Virus record (IMG/VR): IMGVR_UViG_3300027747_001390 | Span: 1-64,000 of that record | Length of the DNA stretch: 64,000 nucleotides | Reading direction: 5' to 3' (one strand) | DNA from: a virus | Shown: positions 54,944 to 62,513 of the stretch, one piece after another | Numbering within the stretch: position 1 is the first letter of the stretch | Layout of the letters: each line of letters opens with the position of its first letter | Position numbers and translations under genes: made by a program | Notes under the pieces: model-generated | What the model was told of the DNA's origin: nothing | What the model saw: the letters and a program-made list of their open reading frames with translations, nothing else | The model's database searches: none

Positions 54944-55192
54944 ATGATGGACGAACTAGCAGAACTCAACCCTGACGCCCTGCTCGCCGACGGCCTAGAA
55001 AAGGCTTTCGTTGGCTACACCGTCAATCACCACCACGCTCACGTCGCCGTCTATGACGTGCAGAAGTGCATCGACATCCTCGTCGAGCGTGACGGCATGA
55101 CTCACGAGGGGGCGGAAGAATTCTTGTCGTTTAACACGCTATCGGCATTCGTTGGTCCGAATGGGCCGATTTACGTGAGGTTCACGCAGTAG
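54944..55192 (+). CDS. Conserved phage protein
   Basis: An 82-residue protein: LAELNPDALLADGLEKAFVG, YTVNHHHAHVAVYDVQKCID, ILVERDGMTHEGAEEFLSFN. A conserved small family known to me from phage and planctomycete genomes. Function unknown. Two adjacent ATGs; the first is used here. Confidence 0.7.
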   Translation: MMDELAELNPDALLADGLEKAFVGYTVNHHHAHVAVYDVQKCIDILVERDGMTHEGAEEFLSFNTLSAFVGPNGPIYVRFTQ

Positions 55193-55201
55193 GAAAACGC
55201 T

Positions 55202-55729
55202 ATGCAGAGGCGACTGATCTCACTGAGCGACGATCAAAAAAGTGCCCTGCACCTTGCCATTATGGTTTTGCAGTTCTTGGCAAGGAGGCCCGATGCGATT
55301 GGCAGGCTGATGACGGCTATTGGCGGATTTATTTTTGAAGAGTGGCTTGAGTCGCAGGCGCAAGAGGAAAAGCTTTCCTATCAAGATATGTCTCACTTGC
55401 ATCTTCCCTATGACTTCATCATCAACGGCCATCGAGTCCAAGCCAAGAGCAGTGGGAGCGTTAGTGGCTCCGTCGACGTGAGGCCTACTCGACCCGTAGT
55501 AGGATCGAATTGTCGAAGATATAAGCAGGAGAGCTTCGACGTTTTGGCGGTCCACTTGGCCGCATACGACGAGAAGTATTTTATTCCTGTCGAGGGCTTT
55601 AAATGTGAAGAGTTCGACGGAATGGTGAAGGGTTCTTTTGTGCGGGAGCGGTGCTTTCAGTGGAAGGACGCATGGCATGTGATAAACGGAGCGAGCGGGC
55701 CGCACGTAATCCAGAAGACGTTGTTTTAG
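55202..55729 (+). CDS. PD-(D/E)XK nuclease-like protein (1 of 4)
   Basis: A 175-residue protein. YD71FIINGHRVQ80-A-K82 gives the D...Q-x-K form of the PD-(D/E)XK core, followed by SFDVLAVHLAAYDEKYFIPV, the strand and helix after it in type-II-like endonuclease folds. AT-richer and with more varied codons than its neighbours, which may mean recent transfer. Substrate unknown. Confidence 0.6.
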   Translation: MQRRLISLSDDQKSALHLAIMVLQFLARRPDAIGRLMTAIGGFIFEEWLESQAQEEKLSYQDMSHLHLPYDFIINGHRVQAKSSGSVSGSVDVRPTRPVVGSNCRRYKQESFDVLAVHLAAYDEKYFIPVEGFKCEEFDGMVKGSFVRERCFQWKDAWHVINGASGPHVIQKTLF

Positions 55730-55757
55730 AAGCGGCACGCAACGGAAAAGAAGCCTC

Positions 55758-56510
55758 ATGTCCGTAAAATCACTCGCCCGAAAACACGTCACCTACAGCG
55801 ACCTCCTCGCCGACGGCGAAAACCCGTTTTCGTCGAACAAAGTCACCGGCCACTCTCTGAACGTCCCGATCATCGGCACATGCACGCCGTCGATTGTCTG
55901 TGCTGAGACGTGCTACTTCGCCAAAGGCCCATCCACGTGGACGGCATCTCTCAAGAAGCAGCACCGGCTGCTCAACTCGATCAAGGCCTCGCCGACGCAC
56001 ATGGCTGTGATCATCGCCGACTGGGTTCGCCGCCTGAAGCTCGACTACGTTCGTTGGAACGGTGGCGGAGACTTGTTCGCTGAGAGCGTCGACTGCATCA
56101 ACCGGGCCGCGCCCATGATGCCTGAAGTCCCGCAGTGGGTCGTGAGCAGGAAGCCCAAGCTGGCAGCGGCGATCGAGCCTGCCTCGAACGTCTACGTGCA
56201 TTTCTCGGTAGATAAGACGTCGTGGGATCGGCTCGAAGAGATGCAGAGCCTTGCTCCGGCCGGTCTGCAATGGTTCTGGAGTTACCAGTGCGACAAGGGC
56301 GAGACTCCGCCTGACCCGATGGTCGCGCCGGTGATCTTCCGCGACGGCTACGATCCCAAGGGCGGGGAATTGTACGGAAACGATTGCCCTTTGAATGCAA
56401 ACGAAGATATCGCAGGCGTCTGCGGCAAATGCCAGCGTTGCTTTAACGGCTGGGCGATCGAGATCGCAAAAGAATGTCTCCCATATCTCCGAGAGCGGCA
56501 GGAGAAGTAG
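55758..56510 (+). CDS. GP88-like protein
   Basis: A 250-residue protein. CTPSIVCAETCYFAKGPSTW, KQHRLLNSIKA, VRWNGGGDLFAESVDCINRA and a C-terminal CPLN...CGKCQRC. This resembles the phage gene product 88 family, with a CxxxxC-like cluster near the N terminus and RxxGGGD. The fold is suspected to relate to radical SAM enzymes, but I cannot prove chemistry here. It overlaps the next gene by 37 bases. Confidence 0.7.
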   Translation: MSVKSLARKHVTYSDLLADGENPFSSNKVTGHSLNVPIIGTCTPSIVCAETCYFAKGPSTWTASLKKQHRLLNSIKASPTHMAVIIADWVRRLKLDYVRWNGGGDLFAESVDCINRAAPMMPEVPQWVVSRKPKLAAAIEPASNVYVHFSVDKTSWDRLEEMQSLAPAGLQWFWSYQCDKGETPPDPMVAPVIFRDGYDPKGGELYGNDCPLNANEDIAGVCGKCQRCFNGWAIEIAKECLPYLRERQEK

Positions 56511-56890
56511 GACGTCTTCTGGCCTCGGCCGAGATGCTGATCAATGGCATTTCTCCGTCGAGGCCAGAGGACGATCACGGGTTCGACATCGTCTCTGTGT
56601 ATGGATCAAAGCTATGCCGCGTTCAAGTCAAGACTGTCTACATCCAGAAGCCGAGGCCTGTCACCCTGTCAGAGACGTTTCCAGTTCGTCGTCGAGCAGG
56701 GTGCAGGCGTCAGCGACCAGACGATCAGAACTCTCAGTATGCAGACGGCGAGTTGGACGCGTTCGTGTTTGTCAGTCTCGTCACGAGGTCTTTCTGGGTG
56801 ATGCCAATCAATGAGATCGAATTATCGAAGTATCGAGTGTCACTTCGCAAAGACTCGCCGTGGCACAACGCGTGGCACGTCCTGAAATGA
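56474..56890 (+). CDS. PD-(D/E)XK nuclease-like protein (2 of 4)
   Basis: A 138-residue protein: GEVGRLLASAEMLINGIS, then GFD38IVSVYGSKLCRVQ51-V-K53 and LDAFVFVSLVTRSFWVMP. Classic D...Q-V-K with a following hydrophobic strand, as in Holliday-junction resolvase-like or restriction folds. Overlaps the GP88 gene. Confidence 0.6.
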   Translation: MSPISPRAAGEVGRLLASAEMLINGISPSRPEDDHGFDIVSVYGSKLCRVQVKTVYIQKPRPVTLSETFPVRRRAGCRRQRPDDQNSQYADGELDAFVFVSLVTRSFWVMPINEIELSKYRVSLRKDSPWHNAWHVLK

Positions 56891-57186
56891 CACTCGAAAC
56901 CACCATAACGAAGTCGATCGTGACGCTCGCGAAAGCGAAGGGGTGGTGGACGTTCAAGATCGCTGGCGGACCTATGCAGATGGCTGGAGTTCCAGACTTG
57001 TTGACGGTGAAGCATGGCCGTGCTGTGTTCCTCGAAGTGAAGCAGCCGGGAAAGAAGCCTCGCCCGCTTCAGGTGCAGAGGATGAAAGAAATACGCGAGA
57101 TTGGCGGAGCCGTCGCGCAAGTGGTTACGAGCAGGGCTGAGGCAGAAAGGATTCTCGATGCGAACGATAACGCTCACTCTTCCTGA
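56887..57186 (+). CDS. VRR-NUC domain nuclease (3 of 4)
   Basis: A 99-residue protein, start in an ATGA overlap. KIAGGPMQMAGVPD37LLTVKHGRAVFLE50-V-K52QPGKKPRPLQ is the complete VRR-NUC motif (D...ExK). Stand-alone phage VRR-NUC proteins act as structure-specific nucleases. Overlaps the next gene by 29 bases. Confidence 0.85.
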   Translation: MTLETTITKSIVTLAKAKGWWTFKIAGGPMQMAGVPDLLTVKHGRAVFLEVKQPGKKPRPLQVQRMKEIREIGGAVAQVVTSRAEAERILDANDNAHSS

Positions 57187-57631
57187 GCAGTCAACAGCCC
57201 TAAACGCGGCGTGGCTCCGAATCATAACCAGCGCAGCGTCTGGCCTAAATCATAAGTCCACCTACCAGAGGCCAATGGTTCGCCGAATTCACGAAGAGTT
57301 TATCGGAGCGTGCGGAGAGCTTGCGGTCGCCAAGTCTGCGGGCGTGTTCTTCCTGCCAAGCGTGAACACGTTCCACCGCGTTCCAGACTTCCTGAGCGAC
57401 TACGAGGTGCGAAGCACCGACCTGCCTGACGGCAGTCTTATAGTCAGGGACAACGACTCCGACGACAGGCGATACATCTTGGCGACTGTGGTTGACGACG
57501 TGGTAAATCTGGTGGGCTGGATTAAAGGCGAAGACGCCAAGAAGCACGATTGGCTTCGCGATCCCGGCAACCGCCGCCCCTCGTGGTTCGTCCCACAAGA
57601 CCAACTGAGGCCTATCGAGGAGGTGCTGTGA
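57158..57631 (+). CDS. Nuclease-fold protein with ExR core (4 of 4)
   Basis: A 157-residue protein. FIGACGE54LAVAKSAG, VPD77FLSDYE83-V-R85ST and IVRDNDSDDRRYILATVVDD. The E...D...E-x-(K/R) layout fits a PD-(D/E)XK fold in which Lys is replaced by Arg, as in some phage putative endonucleases. Activity is less certain than for its neighbours. Confidence 0.55.
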   Translation: MRTITLTLPEQSTALNAAWLRIITSAASGLNHKSTYQRPMVRRIHEEFIGACGELAVAKSAGVFFLPSVNTFHRVPDFLSDYEVRSTDLPDGSLIVRDNDSDDRRYILATVVDDVVNLVGWIKGEDAKKHDWLRDPGNRRPSWFVPQDQLRPIEEVL

Positions 57632-57632
57632 C

Positions 57633-57758
57633 GTGGGATCAATAACAACACGTGAGACTTGGCCCCCTGAGCCTCCTAATAAACCTCCCAAACACTGGGA
57701 GTGGCAGATCGTTGACGGCGTCAAAAAACTCGTCCCGATCAAGAAAAAAACTACTTGA
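57633..57758 (+). CDS. Small protein, 41 residues
   Basis: GTG start with GAGGAGG 9 bases upstream; TGA stop just before a TACGGA element. Reads MGSITTRETWPPEPPNKPPK, then HWEWQIVDGVKKLVPI and a KKKTT end. Pro-rich, with Trp and Lys. Supported by the strong ribosome site; no family. Confidence 0.5.
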   Translation: MGSITTRETWPPEPPNKPPKHWEWQIVDGVKKLVPIKKKTT

Positions 57759-57764
57759 CGTTAG

Positions 57765-57773
57765 TACGGAAGT
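57765..57773 (+). promoter_or_regulatory. TACGGA-type element (TACGGAAGT)
   Basis: TTGACGTTAG precedes it, with TTGACG at 57755-57760; 18 bases to the ATG at 57783. Confidence 0.4.
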
Positions 57774-57782
57774 GATTACCTT

Positions 57783-58187
57783 ATGCGAGCGTTCACTACG
57801 ACGGTTCGGCAGCTAAGCCTCATCGATGCAGAGTGCATCATCACGAGGCTGACGAAGCCGAAGTCGGAGTTTCAGATCGAGGTCACAGAAAAGACTTCGA
57901 CGACTCCGGTGGCGATCGTGAGAACGGATCAGGAGAGAGTGGCGGCATGGACGGCAACGCACTTCTGGCGAGGAATGCAGACGCTGGAGGGATTCACGGA
58001 TTTATCTCTTCGGCGTCGCGGCTTTGCTCGTGTTGCAGCGAGTCTGCTCATCGCCGACTGCTCCATCGATCCACGCGAGACACTGGCAGTCTTCTCACCG
58101 CAGTGCGTTTCGATCGCAACTGCGTTGGGTTGTAGGGACGTTCGATTGTTCGAGCGTCAGGGTAAGGAGTGGGTTCGGAATTCATAG
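57783..58187 (+). CDS. GNAT-like acetyltransferase
   Basis: A 134-residue protein. DLSLRRRGFARVAASLLIAD gives the R-x-x-G-x-A acetyl-CoA loop of GNATs, followed by VFSPQCVSIATALGCRDVRL as motif B. The N-terminal part is variable. Substrate unknown. Confidence 0.6.
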   Translation: MRAFTTTVRQLSLIDAECIITRLTKPKSEFQIEVTEKTSTTPVAIVRTDQERVAAWTATHFWRGMQTLEGFTDLSLRRRGFARVAASLLIADCSIDPRETLAVFSPQCVSIATALGCRDVRLFERQGKEWVRNS

Positions 58188-58203
58188 AAGCCAAGGAGGG
58201 CTT

Positions 58204-58578
58204 ATGTTTTTTTTGCTGTTGATTGCGTTGATGGGCGATTGCACGAATCTGACTGAGTCGGAGTCGCAGGTCGTCGTAGAGACGAACTCTGCCCGTGCTG
58301 AGGCCGGTCTTCCGCCTCTGGTCATCGACTGCCGTTTGATGGGTCGCGCTCGTCGTCACGCCGCTCGCATGGCGAACGAGGGTTTCTTCGCGCACTCAAG
58401 TGGTGCGACAGAGAACATCGCTACTGGTCAACCTCACGCTGCTGCTGTGGTTCGCACGTGGCTAAACAGTCCCGGTCATCGGGCGAACATCCTCAGCCGT
58501 AGCAGCACTCGCATCGGAGTCGCTGGCTTCGTCGGCCGAGACGGAAAAACTTACTGGGTGCAGCAGTTCGCGCCCTGA
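58204..58578 (+). CDS. Secreted CAP-domain (SCP-like) protein
   Basis: A 124-residue protein. The N terminus MFFLLLIALMGDC looks like a short signal or lipoprotein-like leader. The mature part has the CAP order: NSARAEAGLPPL, H in RARRHAARMANEGFFAHSSG, ENIATG, VRTWLNSPGHRANILS and TYWVQQFAP. Bacterial CAP proteins are extracellular; substrates are unclear. ATG with AAGGAGGG upstream. Confidence 0.8.
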   Translation: MFFLLLIALMGDCTNLTESESQVVVETNSARAEAGLPPLVIDCRLMGRARRHAARMANEGFFAHSSGATENIATGQPHAAAVVRTWLNSPGHRANILSRSSTRIGVAGFVGRDGKTYWVQQFAP

Positions 58579-58683
58579 TCGTCCCCTCCGGTGGTCCTGC
58601 CGTCGCTTCGTCGGGTAGGCGAGGCGGCGGTGGGCCACTCTGGAAAGCACACATGATCTTTTCTTTTTTCTGGAGGTGGATTC
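58579..58683. other. Structured intergenic region
   Basis: 105 bases. Around 58590-58640 several GC stems are possible (GTGGTCC with GGGCCAC, and GCCGTCGC with GCGAGGCGGC, imperfect), then a T-rich run (CTTTTCTTTTTTC). It could be a terminator or a leader; not resolved. Confidence 0.35.
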
Positions 58684-59055
58684 GTGGACAAGGAAGTCAA
58701 GTACATCAAGAACCGGCTCGACATGACGACTCAGGACGCGACGGAGATGTTCGAGTACCTCAAGTTGAACTGGAGTTCGGCAAGAGTGTCGGACATGGCG
58801 ACGCACCTCAAGCTGTCGCCAACGACAGTCCGAAGCATCGCTCGAAAAATAAATCTCGGCCCAAGGCCCGAAAGGGCATCGCATCTCGACCCAAGTCTCG
58901 ACGAGATAAAGCGTCGCGCGGCAGCGATCCGAAAGACGTGGAGTCACGAGGAGAAGGCGAGAAGAGACCTTCTCGGAAGAAGCGAGGCCGGGGTGGGCCG
59001 TCGAGTGGTTAGTCTTGGCATCGAAGCACCTTCTTTTTCGAGGAACTGGCTATGA
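58684..59055 (+). CDS. HTH protein A bracketing the glycan cassette
   Basis: A 123-residue protein, GTG with GGAGG upstream. ARVSDMATHLKLSPTTVRSI and ARKINLG form a helix-turn-helix; a later DEIKRRAAAIRKTWSHEEKA helix ends the conserved part. The (S/T)W(S/T)xEE+ segment and HTH recur in the gene at 61157. Probably a DNA-binding regulator or terminase-small-subunit-like protein. ATGA overlap with the FkbM gene. Confidence 0.6.
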   Translation: MDKEVKYIKNRLDMTTQDATEMFEYLKLNWSSARVSDMATHLKLSPTTVRSIARKINLGPRPERASHLDPSLDEIKRRAAAIRKTWSHEEKARRDLLGRSEAGVGRRVVSLGIEAPSFSRNWL

Positions 59056-59645
59056 CTATCGTTGAGTTCTGGCTGACTGAGCCTGTGCTGAGCGGCATCA
59101 ATCGTCTGGAGAGCAAGTCTCTGGCGGTGGACGTCGGCGCGAACGTCGGGACGTGGGCTGCGACGCTGTGTCAGATGTTCGACGAGGTTCTTGCCTTCGA
59201 GCCAGACGAGCGAAACTACTCGCAGATTCCAGCCGCCGAGAACCTCACTGTCGTCAGGGCGGCTGTGTCTGACCAGACTGGCGAGACTCCGTTCTTCGTT
59301 CGCTCGTCGTCTGGGCACAACTCGATCCTCGAAGTGCATCCGATCGGCGGCGAGGGCATGGCTCCCGTCCCTGTCGTCGAAGAGAAGACCGTCTCGTGCT
59401 TCTCTCTGGACGACGCGTGCGGCAACGGTGCCGACTTCGTAAAGATCGACATCGAGGGGGGCGAGGTGCTGGCTCTTCAGGGGATCGTTGACGTCCTGAA
59501 ATGGTCTCGCACTTTGTTTGTCATCGAGTGTCACGACACTTTCCATGACGTCGAGCGTGAGCTTGCTCGCCTTGGCAAGCGAGTCACTCGCATTCCGCAC
59601 CCGCTCGTATCGCACCCCGGTCACTGTTGGGCAATCGGCGAATGA
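59052..59645 (+). CDS. FkbM-family methyltransferase
   Basis: A 197-residue protein. VDVGANVGTWA (residues 26-36, SAM-binding), AFEPDERNY, VVRAAVSDQTGETPFFV and DFVKIDIEGGEVLALQG, the full FkbM signature. FkbM enzymes O-methylate sugars or polyketides. With the two genes that follow it likely acts on a glycan. ATGA overlaps on both sides. Confidence 0.85.
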   Translation: MTIVEFWLTEPVLSGINRLESKSLAVDVGANVGTWAATLCQMFDEVLAFEPDERNYSQIPAAENLTVVRAAVSDQTGETPFFVRSSSGHNSILEVHPIGGEGMAPVPVVEEKTVSCFSLDDACGNGADFVKIDIEGGEVLALQGIVDVLKWSRTLFVIECHDTFHDVERELARLGKRVTRIPHPLVSHPGHCWAIGE

Positions 59646-60307
59646 TCCTAGTCTCGCAGTCGTACACGCCACAGTCTGAGCATCGAACCCGAGAGCTTCA
59701 GAAGGTGCGACTGCACAACGAGACTTCAGGCCTGTTCGATCGCGTCGAGTACCTAGACGCTGGAGATCGAACGATCTCTTTCAGTGAGCTTCACGAGTAT
59801 TGCGTCTCGAAGCACCGTGGGCAGTGGTGCGTGATCGCCAACAGCGACATCACGTTCAACGCGACGGCCTATATGATCAAAGGCCTGAGCAAGGCGGGCA
59901 GGCTCGTGGCATTGACTCGATGGGATAGCCACTACGGCCCACGCTTCATAGGTCAGCAGCATGAAGACAAGTTCTTCAGTGGCTCTCAGGACTCGTGGGC
60001 TTTTCTGGCGGGATCGCTGCCTCCCCTGACGATCGACATACCGCTCGCCGTCATGGGTTGCGACCAAGTGATAGTCGGTTGGGCGTGCATGGGGGGCATT
60101 GAGGTCATCAATCCTGCCCTGACGATCAAGACGACTCACGTCCACGAGTTGGACGACCGGCCAGCCGACAGACCGGCTGCGTCTGGATTCTTTGGCTACC
60201 CGCATCTCACGACGATGCACACGAGCGGAGAGGTTCTCTGCCACGAGTGGCCTCGCGGTGACGGCGAATGGGAATACGAATGGCAACTATATCGCTACGC
60301 GAAATAG
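59642..60307 (+). CDS. Glycosyltransferase-like protein
   Basis: A 221-residue protein. MILVSQSYTPQSEHRTRELQ, then WCVIANSDITFN, RLVALTRWD, SWAFLAGSLPP and VMGCDQVIVGWACM. The NSDI stands where a GT-A DxD would be, and DSWAF..G and C-D...W resemble GT2-like proteins of phage and bacterial capsular clusters. Start in an ATGA overlap. Confidence 0.6.
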   Translation: MILVSQSYTPQSEHRTRELQKVRLHNETSGLFDRVEYLDAGDRTISFSELHEYCVSKHRGQWCVIANSDITFNATAYMIKGLSKAGRLVALTRWDSHYGPRFIGQQHEDKFFSGSQDSWAFLAGSLPPLTIDIPLAVMGCDQVIVGWACMGGIEVINPALTIKTTHVHELDDRPADRPAASGFFGYPHLTTMHTSGEVLCHEWPRGDGEWEYEWQLYRYAK

Positions 60308-61260
60308 AGCAGCACCACCCGGACCTGTTGCTGCCACCGGACGAGGAGTTCGCGAACTACTACGGCGAGTTCGCTGACGTCGGGCTCGAACGAGCCAAGT
60401 CTCTCAGGGTGGCGTTCGTGGCGATCTGCCGCAACGCGATGCCGTTCCTGCCTTTCACGATGCAATACGTGAAGTCTGCCGGGGAGTGCTTCGAGGACTA
60501 CAAGGTCTTCATCTACGAGAACGACTCGAACGATGGCACGAAAGACTTTTTGTCTCAGTGGTCAGACGGCTCACGCAACTTCTGCTCGCTGAAAGACAAC
60601 GGCAGGCCTCACCTGAACTCGACCAAGCACGAGTCGAGAACGCTCGCTCTGGCCGAGTACCGCAACGCGTGCAGGCGGTGGGTGGACGGCGACTCGATGG
60701 ACTTTGACTACGTGGTCGTGTTCGACACAGACCCGTGGGGAGGGTTCAGCGTCGGAGGAATAATGAACACGATCGGACGGATGGAGGGTCGCAGCCATCT
60801 CTGGACGTCTGGCATGGCGAGCTACTCGTGGTGCGAATGGGGTCCGCCGGTCTGGTCGAGGCCGACTCTGTGCCAGTACGACGCTTGGGCCTGTCGCTGG
60901 ACTGGATGGAAAGAACGTAAGGATATGCTCTGGTTCCATCTCTGGCACCCGCCTGTCGGGTCGCCGCCCGTGAAGATGAACAGTGCCTTCGGTCAGCTTG
61001 CCGTCTACCGGGAGAAGAGCTTCCTGATGGGCGTTTACAGGGGCGACGACTGCGAACACGTGAGCTTTCACAGGACGATGGGGGGCGATCTCTATTTGAA
61101 CCCTGCTATGCGATGCGTTTCGTTTTGGATTCCAGAGGAGGGGGCAAGGATGCCCGATGGCTCGATCGACGACGGTAATTTGCACGACGACCTTCACGGC
61201 GTTGTGGATCGCGGGGACGCCGACCCGGATCATCAGTCAGACGCTGAAAATCTCGGCTGA
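60280..61260 (+). CDS. Glycosyltransferase, CAP59-like
   Basis: A 326-residue protein. RVAFVAICRNAMPFLPFTMQ, FIYENDSNDGTKDFLSQW and YVVVFDTDPWGGFSVGGIMN. The ENDS.D.T and D-x-D order is typical of the cryptococcal CAP59-like mannosyltransferase family found in bacteria and viruses. Starts at 60280 (ATG) or 60268; both overlap the previous gene. It probably adds a sugar in the same pathway as its neighbours. Confidence 0.7.
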   Translation: MATISLREIEQHHPDLLLPPDEEFANYYGEFADVGLERAKSLRVAFVAICRNAMPFLPFTMQYVKSAGECFEDYKVFIYENDSNDGTKDFLSQWSDGSRNFCSLKDNGRPHLNSTKHESRTLALAEYRNACRRWVDGDSMDFDYVVVFDTDPWGGFSVGGIMNTIGRMEGRSHLWTSGMASYSWCEWGPPVWSRPTLCQYDAWACRWTGWKERKDMLWFHLWHPPVGSPPVKMNSAFGQLAVYREKSFLMGVYRGDDCEHVSFHRTMGGDLYLNPAMRCVSFWIPEEGARMPDGSIDDGNLHDDLHGVVDRGDADPDHQSDAENLG

Positions 61261-61555
61261 CCGCTGCGACACGACTCGCAAACAGCTTGGACTCGCGAGA
61301 CGCGAGTCTTGGCACGGCTCGAAGACCGGCCACAGAAAGGCGTATCTGCCGAGTGAGTCCGAGATCAGGCAGAAGTGCCTTGAGTTTCAGGCGGGCTGGA
61401 CAGACGAAGAACGCGAGCGTCGTCGAGTCGGTGGAGTCGTCAAGCACGTCCCATACGAGGCTCCAGTCGTTCCGGAGAGCCTGTTCCGATTTTCTGACGA
61501 CGACGAGTCGGGTCCGCAGACTTATCTGGAAGGTCTGATCGATACTTCCGGGTGA
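61157..61555 (+). CDS. HTH protein B bracketing the glycan cassette
   Basis: Up to 132 residues from the ATG at 61157, but a start near 61202 (TTG) would coincide with the beginning of the HTH, ALWIAGTPTRIISQTLKISA. FQAGWTDEERERR matches the ending of the protein at 58684. It overlaps the end of the glycosyltransferase gene by about 100 bases, which is unusual for this genome and makes the exact start doubtful. Confidence 0.55.
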   Translation: MARSTTVICTTTFTALWIAGTPTRIISQTLKISADRCDTTRKQLGLARRESWHGSKTGHRKAYLPSESEIRQKCLEFQAGWTDEERERRRVGGVVKHVPYEAPVVPESLFRFSDDDESGPQTYLEGLIDTSG

Positions 61556-61583
61556 TCGCTGTCGCTTGCTAGGCTGAAAAGGT

Positions 61584-61805
61584 ATGGGCCAACTCCACGT
61601 TTACGCGAGGCTTTTCCTCGCCGCTGGCGACGACCGGGCACGGGCTCAAGTGTTCGCTGAGGCGGTGGAGTGGCTCGAACACACGGCTGAGACGACGATC
61701 GAAAAAGGCCTAAAAACCCGTATTTTTGCGATTCTTTGCACCCGCGAGGGTGAAGACTTTCTCCGCTGGGTGACCGCGAATGACGCTGAAAACGGCCACT
61801 CTTGA
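61584..61805 (+). CDS. Hypothetical protein
   Basis: A 73-residue helical protein: RARAQVFAEAVEWLEHTAET, then REGEDFLRWVTANDAENG. It precedes the lysis-type genes and overlaps the next by 26 bases. No family recognised. Confidence 0.5.
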   Translation: MGQLHVYARLFLAAGDDRARAQVFAEAVEWLEHTAETTIEKGLKTRIFAILCTREGEDFLRWVTANDAENGHS

Positions 61806-62142
61806 TCGAGTTATGTCTGGGATGCTGATCTCCGACAGGCTCTGGCTCAAGAGCATCTACGAATCCACGCGAGACGTCGTCAAGGCCGACGGTCTCGTTT
61901 GCGATCCGACCATCGTCACGATCAGCGACTGGCTGAAAATCCATCGATCCATCCAGAGGTTCATCTGGTCTGGCCTCTGTACCGTCTGCCCCGGAATCTA
62001 TCCGGACCTGATTGCAGCGATTGACAGGGAAATTGCCCTGTCTCTGGAGTCTTGCGACGGGAATGTCACGCCAAGCGTGCGACAGAAGCTTGTCGCGGCC
62101 CTCGACCGCGTGGCTTGGACGGGCCTTGGAGGTGACGAGTAA
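61780..62142 (+). CDS. Hypothetical protein
   Basis: A 120-residue protein: LISDRLWLKSIYESTRDVVK, then WLKIHRSIQRFIWSGLCTVC. No membrane segment or motif that I recognise. Ends TAATG over the next start. Confidence 0.5.
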   Translation: MTLKTATLDRVMSGMLISDRLWLKSIYESTRDVVKADGLVCDPTIVTISDWLKIHRSIQRFIWSGLCTVCPGIYPDLIAAIDREIALSLESCDGNVTPSVRQKLVAALDRVAWTGLGGDE

Positions 62143-62513
62143 TGGTCGCCGACTCTGCCATCATCGCCGCCAACGACGCTCCGGGCCTTGCCGAGAAGGT
62201 GAAGGCCTACGTGCAGCGTGCCAAGGAGCTTGCCTCCGACGGGCTAAGCGTGGCGGACTTCGCTGAACTGGCGACGTCGCTCTTGAGACTTGTTGTGTCG
62301 GCTCTTGACTCGATCCCGGCCGACGGCGAGCAGAAGAAGCTATGGGCAGTTGCGGCTGTCGCGACCCTGTTTGACGCCGTCGCTGACAAGTGCGTTCCGA
62401 TCTATTTCGTCCCCTTTTGGGTTGTCTTCCGGCCGACCGTTCGAGCGATTGTCCTGCTCGCTGCCGGGGGCGTAGTCCAGTCTCTTCTACCGATCGTGAG
62501 GGCCACAAAGTGA
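62142..62513 (+). CDS. Putative holin-like membrane protein
   Basis: A 123-residue protein with a helical N terminus and a C-terminal hydrophobic region (VPIYFVPFWVVFRPTVRAIV, LLAAGGVVQSLLPIV). Followed by two more membrane-anchored proteins, it fits a holin/lysis cassette, though no holin family is recognised. Start ATG shares its A with the previous stop. Confidence 0.45.
   Translation: MVADSAIIAANDAPGLAEKVKAYVQRAKELASDGLSVADFAELATSLLRLVVSALDSIPADGEQKKLWAVAAVATLFDAVADKCVPIYFVPFWVVFRPTVRAIVLLAAGGVVQSLLPIVRATK

Noticed and set aside
53596-57631. Calling the methyltransferase and nucleases a complete restriction-modification system
   Set aside because: No specific pairing, target-recognition link or single operon of two genes is evident. 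The nucleases differ from one another and are separated by other genes.
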